Positions 32,990-42,651 of a stretch of DNA of 64,000 nt are shown here, piece by piece. The translations under genes were made by a program, and so were the position numbers. The notes beneath the pieces were generated by a model. That model worked only from the letters and a program-made list of their open reading frames with translations, had not been told where the DNA came from and searched no databases. Positions within the stretch are counted from its first letter, which is position 1. Every line of letters starts with the position of its first letter. This DNA is from Favolaschia claudopus (taxonomy: Eukaryota; Basidiomycota; Agaricomycetes; Agaricales; Mycenaceae): NCBI GenBank assembly GCA_037176885.1, contig JAWWNJ010000183.1, positions 186,001-250,000 of the forward strand. Direction: 5' to 3'.

Positions 32990-33977
32990 GATGACGGTAA
33001 AGGTAAGAAGGCTAATGAGAACTTACTTGCTTTCCTTGTTGTTTTGTGCGCTGATTTTCAGACTGCCGGGAAAAATGGGCGGAAATTTGGAGGCATGCGG
33101 GCAGCCGTGTAATGAGGTTTCCGGGGGTAAACGAAGCCCATCGCTTGGGAGGTAGGTGAAGTAGAAAAAGAAAACCCCGGGCTGACGGTTATAATGCATC
33201 CCATTGGCTAGTGAGTTGAGGTAATGGGAGGCGAGGAGTACGTCGTTTTACGTCTACGATGTCGAGGGAGGCGGCGAAGAGGCGGTGGCGGAGGTGCGGC
33301 GAGTGTTACAGAGGTGTCACAGAGACTGTCACAGAGGCCTCTTTTTTTTCTTCCCACATATTCTCCAAGTCTGCCCGCCTCCCTCTCTACATTGCCGCTG
33401 CTCTCGTACAGTACGCCGACCCTAGCAGGAGTCTATCCTCCCGCTATAACGGCTCACACACTTTCTTTCAGCACCTCACCATAACCCAGCTTTTTTTTCC
33501 CTCACAGATATCCTCTCAGTGTTTTGTATGCCGGCCTCATTCGTCCCATCCAACTCTGTGCTGAACATCACTTCAGGCTTCTGTCTCCTTGTGCCGCTTA
33601 CGCGTTCAAATCTCGCTTTGACGCGTCCCAAAAGTGCCTCCGCACGCACCTCCAAAAGTCACCTCGCGAACGCGTTATTTACGCGTCTCTGGTCAATTCT
33701 CTATTCTTTTTGAATCTCTCTCTCTGGTGAGTCCCTTATCATGTCTATAGCTGATCTGGATCTGACCTTCGTCTTGTTTTTCAGAGCCTCCGTATATATC
33801 ATTGTCTTGGTCAAGGCCTCCGCCAAGGCCTCCGTATATCTCCCAAAAGCGTTGTCTACGCATCCGAACGCGGCTAACTGTGCTTCTTGCTCAAAATTTC
33901 TCGGTAAGTACATTTTTTATCTATGTACCCGAGGATCTCTGACCTCTGTCACAGTGATCTTTGCCTAATTACTCAGC
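32990..33977. other. Spacer between two divergent KDZ-element genes
   Basis: Likely a shared promoter region. It contains tandem GTGTTACAGAGGTGTCACAG-like units near 33301-33335 and several GCCTCCG copies (33642, 33786, 33816, 33828). Short open frames here lack any recognisable feature. Non-coding 5' exons for the downstream gene are likely (for example splice-like sites near 33725-33785 and 33904-33975). Confidence 0.4.
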
Positions 33978-36900
33978 ATGGACCTCACCGCCGATCCTTC
34001 CTCTCTCAACAAAACCTCCACACCTCCCCCCGATTCCAGCTTTGACCAATACGCCGTTGTAGACGATCTCTCCGCCATGGACATCGAATTCTTCAGAGAC
34101 GTACCCAACCTCCAATCTCCAGACCGCCTCGCCAACCCCGACCTCAGCTATCCCGCTTTTGCGACTCTTGAAGACGGCGCAGTGCCGGCAGAAGATGCCG
34201 ATGAGGTAGACGCCGACTCGCAAGCCGATGAAGACGAAGACGACGACGACTTCGAGGAGGAGTCGTTCGGAGACTTGCACCCTGGAAGACAATCGCTCGT
34301 CGACGACGACGAGGAGGAGGTGGACCAAATTGTCTACTCCTCTCCGATACGCCCCGCAGGGTCCCACTCTGCCTCCCATCTTCCTCAACGCGCTGAGGAG
34401 GTTCAACTCGGCGGAGGCTACAAACACCGAGAAGCCTCACCGCTACCCCTCGACCAGCAGCCGAGCTCGCGTTTCCGTGGCGTGATCAAGCCTAGTGCTC
34501 GCAGCAACAACGAATCAGCTGCCCTGCATGAAATTCGCGCCAAGTCTGTGAAGCCTGCAGCTTCCACCCCACCTCCCGAAGCTCCTCCTATGGCACCCAT
34601 TCTGTCTCCTGCGCCGAGGGCCGTTTCCGCAGCTATACCTTGGCCCCCGCCCCAAAATTCCGAAAATCCTCTTCCTCGCATCGATTTGGCTCTTATTCAT
34701 TCGAAGGCGCGACCTACGCCACCTCCCTATCGTTCTACCCCTCCTCCCCAGCGTCTTCCCGCGCCCTCCGAACGTCCACCAGCAGCGGTTCAGCGTAAGC
34801 CGCTGCCTGCACACCGAGCTCCTCCGCCTGAATCTCAGGCACCTTCGCCTTCACCTGCACATCAGGCACCTCAGCCTCAGCCTCGACCTTCGTCTGAGGC
34901 TCCATCTCAGCCTCCATCGCGGCCTCCGTCTCAGCCTCCATCGCGGCCTCCGTCGCGGCCTCCGTCGGAGCCTCCGTCGGAGCCTCAGCCTCAGCCTCAG
35001 CCTTCTCCAATTCGGCTACCCTTCCCACTCCCGCCACCGCCTGCAGGTAGATATTACTACTTTTCCTCAGTGGATTTGGCCCCACCGGCTGACGGCTATT
35101 TAGCGGTCAACGATTACGATGAACTCGAACGTTCCCTTGACCAGCCCTTCGCGGAGGCCTCCCCATATCCGTCGTTCGAACCGTCTGCGACGCCAACATC
35201 CCCCTCTCATCCAGTCACGTTGTTCGACAATGACGACAACGTTGAAATGGCGCATTCACGGGATGATGCCCCCTCGACAGCTGGCGAGGACGACGAAACT
35301 CGTTCTATCTCCACGGTAGAACGTGCCGATACCCCCCGCTCGCTTTCAGCGATCGACAACGAGCTTGACGCCGAGGAGGAAGGTACGGTTTGGAATGGGG
35401 ATGATGTTGACATGGACGAGGATACGACGGTTGGGAATGGGGATGGGGTTGATGGAGGAGACGCCACCTTCACCGACACCGGTGGTCGCCCATCAAGAGA
35501 TGCAATATCGTGGCGCACCGATTTTCTCGACAGTGTCCAACGACTGTCAAAAGCATTCGCGCGCGACAGTGGGATCCCCTCCGAACGTTTCATGAAGGCC
35601 TTGGGCAATCACTCTGCCGGAGGCTGGAATAGTTGGAACGTTTACCAAAGCTTCGCCACAGACCCCGAACACGCTGTTAGGGAGTATCAACGCATCGACC
35701 CTTCGTTCAATGGCTCCTATGACAAGATTCCGCGTCTTTCCAGCAAACAGCTGTCCGCAATGCACAGCAAATTCAAGACATCTTATTCACAAGGGGGGAT
35801 GGGGGACATTATCCTCCGTAAATATGACGAGGGGGTATTTCTGTCGAAAGGCGAAACATTGGCAAGTCGGCAACGGGCGTTTGAGAAGCAGTGTGGACTC
35901 TTCAGAACCGAGGTGCGCACCCGACTTGTATACTCACTTCCATTGATGTTTTCTTACCATTAACCCAATAGCTGGCGGCACTCGAAGAGAGGAATCAAGA
36001 CGCAATCGTGTTCTGTGTCGGGTCAGTGGTCAGCGAGGACTGCGAACTCGGTGAAGTCATCGCTACTCCCGGTCTTGACTCGGTACGTATAGCTAGTCAG
36101 TCATTCAGTATTTGATACTCATTATGTTTCACAGTTCTGCGCCGCCTTCAAGAACGCAGTGACCCTCAAATCTTATTCGTCGGACGACTTGATGGCTGTC
36201 GCCAAGACCTGCGCGTAGTACGTTTCGTTTTTCTCTTTCATATTGCAAGTCCCTAACTTTGTACAGTAACTCTAGGATGAACAAAGCGCTGTCGGTAGGA
36301 ACCGTACTCGAAGTCCATCCCAAATTCGCAGCATCAGCCGGTCCCTCCACCTCCGCGACACCCTCCGCGACACCCTCCGCGCCTATCACGAGACCCTCCG
36401 CGGAGGCCTCCGGCACCTCTGCGAAGGTTTCTGCTGCCTCCATTCCCGCCCCCGTGTCCGCCCCCGCCGCCTCGACATCTACGCCTGCCATTTCCGTGAA
36501 GGCAGAGAATGTCGAGGGCGGGAAGAAGTTCGCCAAGGATATGGATTGGGCCTCCGCCACCTATAAAAATCTAGTCAAGCTTCCAACCACTTCGGAGGAC
36601 ATACGGTGGATGCGGGGTCGATGGAGCGCCATGAGCATTGCGACGATTGGCATGGACATCTTCCGCAAGGAGAATGCTGGGCAATTTTCCTGGCTTACCC
36701 TCCCGCGTCTCTTGAAGGACAACCGGTGTCGCCTCCTTGGCTTCCCGGACAATCTCCACCTCCCCGGAGAGACGACAACCGGCAGAGCGCAAGCCACGGG
36801 GGCTTGGCGTGTCAGAGACATGAAATACTTCAACCTCGCAATCCTCGAGTGGGAAAAAACCGGGAATGGCCTCCGTCTTGAGCATCATCCTCTCTCGTTG

Positions 36901-38385
36901 ACCGAAAGTAAGTTTCATGTTTGTCTTCTAAACTGCTATAAGTTCTAATCTATACCGTCAGATGATTTTGTTATTGTCACTCACGACTATACTATCCCTC
37001 CTCCCGAGGCGTCTCAAGATCTTGTTCAAGTTTACTGGCAAACATGCGCCGGCAAGAAAGTACGTTGTGTCGACAGCGAAGGCGATATCTACCGCGCCGG
37101 CGTGGACCTCAGCAATACAGGAAGCCCCGCCATTGCCCCTGTCCTCATCCAGAAGTCTGTCATTGCGAAGAAGGATGGAAAGGTGGCGGAGGTGGCGGAG
37201 GTAAACGATGAGGAGGACGATGAGATTGTGGAGGTGGTTAGGCCGAGCAGATCCCGTAGCGCAAAGGCCAAGAAGAGCTCGACGAAGGCCTCCGCGAAGC
37301 CTTCGGCGGAGGCCTCGGCGTCCACGAAGCCTTCGGCGGCTTCATCTTCAACCTCGACAGTGGCGCCAAGACGGCCTCGCCCCAAGCCGCTGACGGACGA
37401 GATGAAAGCCGATGTGAAGGGGAAGGGGAAGGCGAAGGCGGTCGAGGTCGACGTTGAAAGCCAAGACACCGACAACGACACCCCGGTGACAGCGAGGGCT
37501 CACGGCAAGCGCAAAGCGGCTGAAACCGACGACGAGTATGTCGAGCCAACCACGCGTGCCCCCAAAGCCAAGGAGACCAAACGGGGGCGGACGGCGCCTG
37601 CTCCCCCTGCCTCTCCCCCCGCCTCCGACGTTCACGACGCGAGCGACACTGACAGTCGGCAGCCACCGGCTAAGAAGCAAAAGACACGCGCAGATGGGCC
37701 TGCATCGGTCCCTGCAGTCCAGCAAGGTGGAGGAAGGATGCCAGCAACGGCCTCCGCGAAGGCTCCGGAAAAGCAGGTCCGCTTTGCCGATAGACCCGCC
37801 AACCATCCCGACACCGTTGCTGCCCGGCGCGCGGCAATGGCAACCATTCCGATGCCCGAGGAATCGCCAATCGACGAACATCCAATCGGCGACTCGAGAA
37901 GGCCGCCGTCAAGATCGACAAGGTCCAGGACGCGGTCACGATCTGCCCGTCCACCCGTCGATCCAGCTGAACCGGTGATTCCACCCTATAGCTACCCTTC
38001 TCCACCTCCTAACACGCACCACAAGGGAATTCTATATTCTACGAATGGAACGGCGGTACCCATCGGCACGGTTTTCGCGCAGCCTCACACTGGAGCGCAT
38101 TACCTCGTCGACGGCCTTTCCCCAGCCCCATCTGGTTCCCATGCTCACAGCCCTGCTGCGCCCGCTCCTCACCCTCTTCCCCCTGCTCTTGCACCACCGC
38201 CCGCCCACAGTCTCGCGCCGCCCGCTGGGTCGATGATCGTCGACACGGCAACCTTCGAAGCCATGAAAACTCAGCTTGCATCGCTCATGACTATGCAGCA
38301 AAGGATGCAAGGGTTTATCGAAGGTTATCCAGGGCAGCAATTGGATCCCCTCGCGGAGGCGCAGACGAAGCCTCCGGGCGTATGA
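33978..38385 (+). CDS. KDZ-element accessory protein 2, very large and low-complexity
   Basis: About 1,370 residues after joining a few short introns. It starts MDLTADPSSLNKTSTPPPDS. An acidic N-terminus (DEVDADSQADEDEDDDDFEE) is followed by a long Pro-rich region with PPSRPPSQPPS-type repeats encoded by GCCTCCG-bearing codons. Then comes a compact segment SWRTDFLDSVQRLSKAFARD...GGWNSWNVYQSFATDP...EYQRIDPSF, which looks like the one ordered domain and may be HMG- or Myb-like in shape (inference). The middle has AAFKNAVTLKSYSSDDLMAV and a conserved-looking RWMRGRWSAMSIATIGMD...GAWRVRDMKYFNLA block. The C-terminal third is basic with several nuclear-localisation-like clusters (AHGKRKAAE, PPAKKQKTRA, RSTRSRTRSRSARP). 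Stop at 38383-38385. Probably a nuclear DNA-binding partner of the transposase; no family name can be given. Confidence 0.6.
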
Positions 38386-38859
38386 ACACTATTTGTATAT
38401 TCTTTTCTTGGACTGATGTGTCGCAGACACTCTTGCCAGCTACAATGTGCCTCCCCCTCATGCCCTGCTGTGTTGTATACAGTGTTCCTCATGTCCTAGC
38501 GTTAGATTTTTCATAATGTAGCCTCCCAATTTGTAAATATCTTTCTTGTATTTCTTGATACATGTAGCCCCATTATACACTGTAAATAGCCTATCTTGTA
38601 CATGAACACAATCCAATCTTGTTTGGGGTTTGTAGAATTGTGCGGATGAAAATCCACAATTAATTGTTTTGGACCTCCGGCGGAGGTACTCACGAAGGTC
38701 ACGCGTTAGCGACCGGATTTAGAACGAATCAACAATCCTATTTGGTACGTCTCGTAAATCCCCTCCGTACGTAGGCCGGGCCTTAGAGGGGGGTTTTGCT
38801 GTAGGGAAAAACCGACCTCTCGGGAGCTTTACATAAGCAAAACGTAGGTGCCTTAGGTG
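38386..38859. other. Right end of the KDZ element: 3' UTR and right terminal inverted repeat
   Basis: 38386-38690 is AT-rich, with TGTATA-type sequences suited to 3'-end formation and no gene. 38672-38686 carries a CCTCCGGCGGAGG palindrome. 38696-38859 is the right TIR. Confidence 0.6.
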
Positions 38860-39149
38860 TACAAAGCCCGGTTCATTTTGAGGGTGCTGAGTTTCGGATG
38901 GGTCGCATACAAATGCATTCCCGGCGCCGTGTAATCCGAAGTCCGCTGTGCATCCACAAAATACAGGGTCTCGAGAAGCGGTGTAGCTTGTAGAATCTCC
39001 ACAACCATGTCAGCCGCCAACGGGGGGGCCGTCCCTCCTAGAATGATTAACGTTTTCAAGAGCGGAAATACCCCGGGTGTGAACACCGATAGGTAGGAGA
39101 GATTCGGGATTTTGAATCCGGAAAGGCGATGGGCATGTACCGCTAGGAG

Positions 39150-39652
39150 TAGTGTTTTTCCGGCCTTGGCTTGGCCTGAAAGCCGGGGCTTTGGCCCGCT
39201 TTGAGGTGGCTTTGGCTTCCTCAAACCCCAGGCCGGGCCAAACCCCATGGCTTTGGCTTGGCCCGGCCTGGCTTTGGCTTAAGCCATGGCTTTCGGCTGC
39301 CGCTTCCGACTGCTTTCTGTGGGTTGAAAAAAAAATTATAAGTCGCTTTAAAAGTGGTATCAATACGGGGTAGAAGCTTATCTGGCCTCCAGTATACCTT
39401 GCATACTTGATTGTGAGTCCCCATCTTCTGTATTGGGTATACACAGCTTGAAAACTAGTCCACACTGGCTTCGCAGAGGGGGTCCTGGGGGGGTCCACAA
39501 AGCCATGGCTTTTTGGCTTGGCTTTGGCTCGCAAGATTGGCGAGCCGGGCCAAAAGCCGTCAAAAGCCAAAAGTTTGGCTTGGCTTTGGCCTTGGTACCA
39601 AAGCCAAAAAGCCCTGGCTTTTTGGCCTGAGGCCAAAGCCGGAGAAACACTA
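39150..39652. mobile_element. hAT-type MITE with 8-bp target duplication
   Basis: A 503-bp insertion in F-box gene F. Perfect 8-bp duplications GCTAGGAG lie at 39142-39149 and 39653-39660. The ends are inverted repeats TAGTGTTTYTCCGGC, typical of hAT elements. Both subterminal regions are dense in GGCTTTGGC, GGCTTGGC and GCCAAAGCC units in both orientations. No coding capacity. Confidence 0.85.
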
Positions 39653-40007
39653 GCTAGGAGACGCGTGATATCAGGATGCAGATCAATGTCTCCGCCGAAG
39701 GCCAAGCGCAGGGGATGTCCGACTCCCCTATGAAGCCACCCCGGCAGAAAGTCCATGAATTCGGGGGTCAGTTCGTTAGGCAAGTCGATATGCAGATACG
39801 ACCAGAGTCCGCGTGTGTGTAATGCGATTTCCTTCCATCGAGTGCAAACGCTGCAGAGGACAAGCGGGAATGCCAAGGTACCGTTACCGCCGCGAAGAAA
39901 AAGGCAGTAAAAGAAGATTTCGGACGAGACTTCGAGGGGGAGACGGCGAGCGATGGGATCGCGACAATCATTGAGCTGGCGGAGGATATCGCTCCTACTC
40001 TTCTGTA

Positions 40008-40287
40008 TGTCGAGATATGAGAGAGATTTGGGAGGAAACAAGTCCAGCCCGTCTAGACTCAACTACGGATGCGTAGATACGGTCTAGTTCGACCTGGATT
40101 CACTGTCGCTGAGGAGATACATAGCCTTGAAGCTGTACGAACCTGTACGCTTCACTACGGAGATTCAACCATTGTTCTCCAACTTCAGCTTACACATATT
40201 TGGTTCATTGTTCACCTACAGTATAAATACAGCCCTGTATTCTACCTCAATATACACATAGACGACCTTCCCCCATATTTCACTACA
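40008..40287. mobile_element. Solo LTR of an LTR retrotransposon
   Basis: 280 bp with TG...CA ends on either strand (TGTCGAGATATG... to ...TTTCACTACA on the plus strand). It is flanked by the perfect 5-bp duplication CTGTA (40003-40007 and 40288-40292), the size made by retroviral-type integrases. An internal CTGTATTTATACTGTAG on the minus strand is a plausible LTR TATA box. It sits between the Gln and Lys codons of LLRGLQ|KSRSD in F-box gene F. No internal retroelement sequence remains, as expected after LTR-LTR recombination. Confidence 0.85.
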
Positions 40288-40501
40288 CTGTAGACCACGT
40301 AGAAGCTCTTCTTGTTGTCTGAGATCAGCGTCAATCTGGGCGAGCCGGGCTTCGAGCTCGGGAATAGCGTCGGATTCACCGGCCATGGCGCTGAAGAAGA
40401 ACGCAGAAGTAAAGAGGAAATCGTGGGAAAGTAAAGTTCGGACCAGCAACCGGTTATCAACGTAGCCCGGTAAAACCCGGAGTTTCTTGCTCTCACCCAC
40501 G

Positions 40502-40936
40502 ATGTTCCTCAAGCTCTTTGGCTCGATTGCGGGCACCCTCGCAGCCTATGCGCTATACGAGATTGCGCGTATCGCCTACCAAGAGCTCAGCTTCCCGCTG
40601 CGACATCTCACTGGACTGAAGGCGAATCACAAGCTGCACAAGCAGCTTATGCGAGATATGACGGTAAGTACTATGCGTGCGCCATCGAGCCCAGAGTTGA
40701 GAATTTATCTCATTTGGAACCTACGCTATGCAGAATGGGGCCATATTGCAAGAACAATGGATCCACCAATATGGAAAAACCTTCAAACATCCGTTTTTCT
40801 TCGGGGTAAATTCTTCCGTCGTTAACGTTTATTTTATTTCACGAGCTGAGCAAATCATTTAATCTGTATTTCGCTTCTGGAATTCGTAGCTGTCCCGACT
40901 TTACACATTAGACATGAAAGCGCTAAATCATACAAG
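40502..40936 (+). pseudogene. Cytochrome P450 5' fragment
   Basis: Three N-terminal exons of a fungal P450 only. Exon 1, MFLKLFGSIAGTLAAYALYE, is the membrane anchor and continues to the proline-hinge-like SFPLRHLTGLKANHKL. Exon 2 reads NGAILQEQWIHQYGKTFKHP (the usual W-x-x-x-YG-T region). Exon 3 reads SRLYTLDMKALNHT. Homology stops near 40936, where an unrelated palindrome-bearing sequence begins. The I-helix, K-helix and heme-binding parts are absent, so it cannot be an active enzyme. Exon 1 and its upstream 50 bases are duplicated at 44010-44161. Confidence 0.75.
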
Positions 40937-41869
40937 TCGTGCCTCCGCTTCGCTCCGGCGAAGCGAGCGCAAATTTGATCAAGGTCCGGGAATTCGAGCG
41001 CTCGACATCTCCAAAAAAAACATCGCTGGGAGTCATGAAATCAACGAATATATTTTCACTACATTCCAACACGAACCTTTCATCCATCGGTAATCGCTAC
41101 CAGACAATCTAATCACCAGAAAATGGGCTACTGCACGCAAATAATTTGATTCTTCAAGTTGCGGCATCGAAAATCGGCCCACGCCCCATAAACCAAGCAA
41201 GCAGATATTCCGGTCAGCCAGCTTGAGCAGTGTTTGACCAGCTTGATGTCGAGCCTTTGCTTCGGATAACGAATCAAGAGACAGGTTTGATAACATCAGT
41301 TCAAGGACACGAAGCCTGAGGCCAAGCAACATAGTGCGCTGGAAGATCTTGAGAAATTTGAAAGAAGTTCGAGTCCGCCGTATTGACTGTAGCATAGGGG
41401 AAGGTTGGGGGAAGGAAGAGAGGGAAAATTTGAAGCATTTGGGTTTCGTGTCACTGTCAGCTTTTAAGAGGGAGCATTGCAGCCGCAGTTCATCGGACGA
41501 AGAGAAACGGAAATGAAATCCCTGATTTGTACAGTTGAGAAATTGAAAGGGAGAAATTTTTCCGCAGTGCGGACCGCAGCGGTGCAGTCATATGAAACGC
41601 GCAGTGGGAAGTTGCGAATATCTGCCGCCGAACATCAGACTAAGTACCTCACGGGAAGAAGACAACTTGAAAATGAACAAAGCTCTAAGGGGGTATTGCA
41701 CCGCCCAGGACGCATCTCGTTAAAGAACGGTTAATCATGGCCAATCACTCAGTCTCGGTTTCCGCAGAAGTGCAGCCTGCCAGCGACGGCATCTGTCAGT
41801 TTATTTAGCCGTGTGGTCATGTGATCGTGTTTGCCGATCACTTCATTGTCCACGTTGTCCTCTGCACTC
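40937..41869. other. Intergenic region next to the P450 fragment
   Basis: Starts with an exact 8-bp inverted pair CGCTTCGC/GCGAAGCG (40946-40965). A reverse-strand open frame at 41033-41395 has leucine-rich composition but no recognisable motif. 41800-41869 is the promoter homologous to that of F-box I. Confidence 0.35.
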
Positions 41870-42252
41870 ATGGCTACCCAATCCGACACGGTCACAGAGC
41901 TCGAGGCTCGTCTCGCGGAGGTTGAGGCTGCTATTGAGAATCAGGGAGTCATTTTGCGCAATCTTCGCCAGGCTAGGATCGACATCCACCCGGGCCAGCT
42001 CAATAAGTAACCTACACGATCCCATCGCAGGCCGACTTCCTCGTCCAGAATATTTCTCTTTTGTGTTCCCTCGCCCCAGGTGTATTAAGTAATACGGTAC
42101 TCTATCGGCCCCTGTTCTCCTTCTCCGGGTATGCATATGCACCTCCTGGACAGAAATTGCGCTGTTCACGCCCGTGATTTGGGCCAATCTACTAGTACAT
42201 CTGCAGCTTCCCGACGAGCTCACCCCCGAGTTTATTCATCTTCTGGAAGCAT
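41870..42252 (+). pseudogene. Degenerate F-box fragment G
   Basis: Close copy of the first ~340 bases of F-box I (44297-). It starts MATQSDTVTELEARLAEVEA but carries small indels, an in-frame stop soon after the coiled coil (GQLNK then stop) and a duplicated patch around the F-box. Homology ends at CTGGAAGCAT (42243-42252), where an inverted copy of the SDR 3' flank begins. Clearly non-functional. Confidence 0.8.
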
Positions 42253-42475
42253 ATGATGCCTAGAGAAATAGAAAAAGACGAAAAGTAACGCGCAGGACGC
42301 GTGAGCGACGTCGTTACGAGCAGCAGCAAAAGAGTAGATGAATGTCCATGATGAATGGGAAGAAGGGCGGGAGGCTGGGACTCGGAAAGATAAAGTTTGG
42401 AGTTGTACTCGGCAGTTGGTGCGTCGATACCGATTGTTCAATGATCTATTATTCAAGTTCGTCCAAATATCCATC
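42252..42475 (-). repeat. Inverted copy of the SDR gene 3' flank
   Basis: Matches the reverse complement of 21860-22049, with extra bases around 42280-42310. It joins F-box fragment G on the left and the 3' flank of F-box H (42540-42651) on the right. The whole 42253-42651 interval is therefore duplicated material with no gene of its own. Confidence 0.75.
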
Positions 42476-42651
42476 GGATGAAATTTGATTTTGTTTAACT
42501 GTCGGAGGACGAATTCGATTTACTATAATGTTTCTAGAGCTTAGAGCTGCCTTCGCAGCATTGGAAACACTGCAATGCGGGAAACGATGAGTTCACGGTT
42601 ATATTGAAAACGAATGGAGGATGCGATTCACCTCGACTGCCCATAACCCGC

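Larger units (their letters stand above)
28230..38690. repeat. Dispersed CGGAGGC/GCCTCCG motif throughout the KDZ element
   Basis: Dozens of copies in both orientations in exons, introns and spacers. Clusters lie at about 28237-28270, 29003-29045 (inside an intron), 30510-30600, 31902-31912, 32055-32080, 33642-33835, 34905-34985, 36345-36415, 37283-37330, 37750-37770, 38350-38380 and 38672-38686. Fused back-to-back copies give CGGAGGCCTCCG. Flanking host sequence shows no such density. Confidence 0.75.
27005..38859. mobile_element. Complete KDZ-superfamily DNA transposon, 11.86 kb
   Basis: Terminal inverted repeats of about 165 bp (27005-27169 and 38696-38859) start CACCTAAGGCACCTACGTTT. The outer 109 bases differ by two substitutions and one indel. 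The element is flanked by the perfect 8-bp duplication TACAAAGC (26997-27004 and 38860-38867), the duplication size known for Zisupton-type elements. It lies inside F-box gene F. Cargo: a KDZ transposase with a C-terminal Ulp1 protease (27191-31861), a reverse-strand gene (32255-32989) and a very large accessory gene (33978-38385). The CGGAGGC/GCCTCCG motif recurs from about 28.2 to 38.7 kb. Intact frames, near-identical TIRs and a clean target duplication suggest recent, possibly autonomous, movement. Confidence 0.93.
25424..40386 (-). pseudogene. F-box gene F, broken by a solo LTR, a hAT MITE, a KDZ transposon and one further block
   Basis: Reading leftwards from the start at 40386: MAGESDAIPELEARL and LLRGLQ; solo LTR (40008-40287); KSRSDILRQLNDC, the F-box DPIARRLPLEVSSEIFFYC, and on to DITRLLA; hAT MITE (39150-39652); VHAHRLSGFKIPNL to LKMNRALY; KDZ element (27005-38859); SATYIILPYLTLPFL to LKTLSLYA near 26860; about 0.9 kb of foreign sequence; then HWPRDSVKGLFDTL from about 25850 to the end motif IKDGMHIDLGSC and stop at 25424. 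At the solo LTR, MITE and KDZ sites, dropping the insert and one duplication copy keeps the frame open, so these insertions look recent relative to decay. As it stands the gene cannot encode a full F-box protein. Confidence 0.85.

Noticed and set aside
38853..40062. Apparent 350-residue protein with KAKPKS/SQSQAG repeats
   Set aside because: The repetitive part is the hAT MITE read through in frame and is not a protein domain; only the flanks are F-box sequence.
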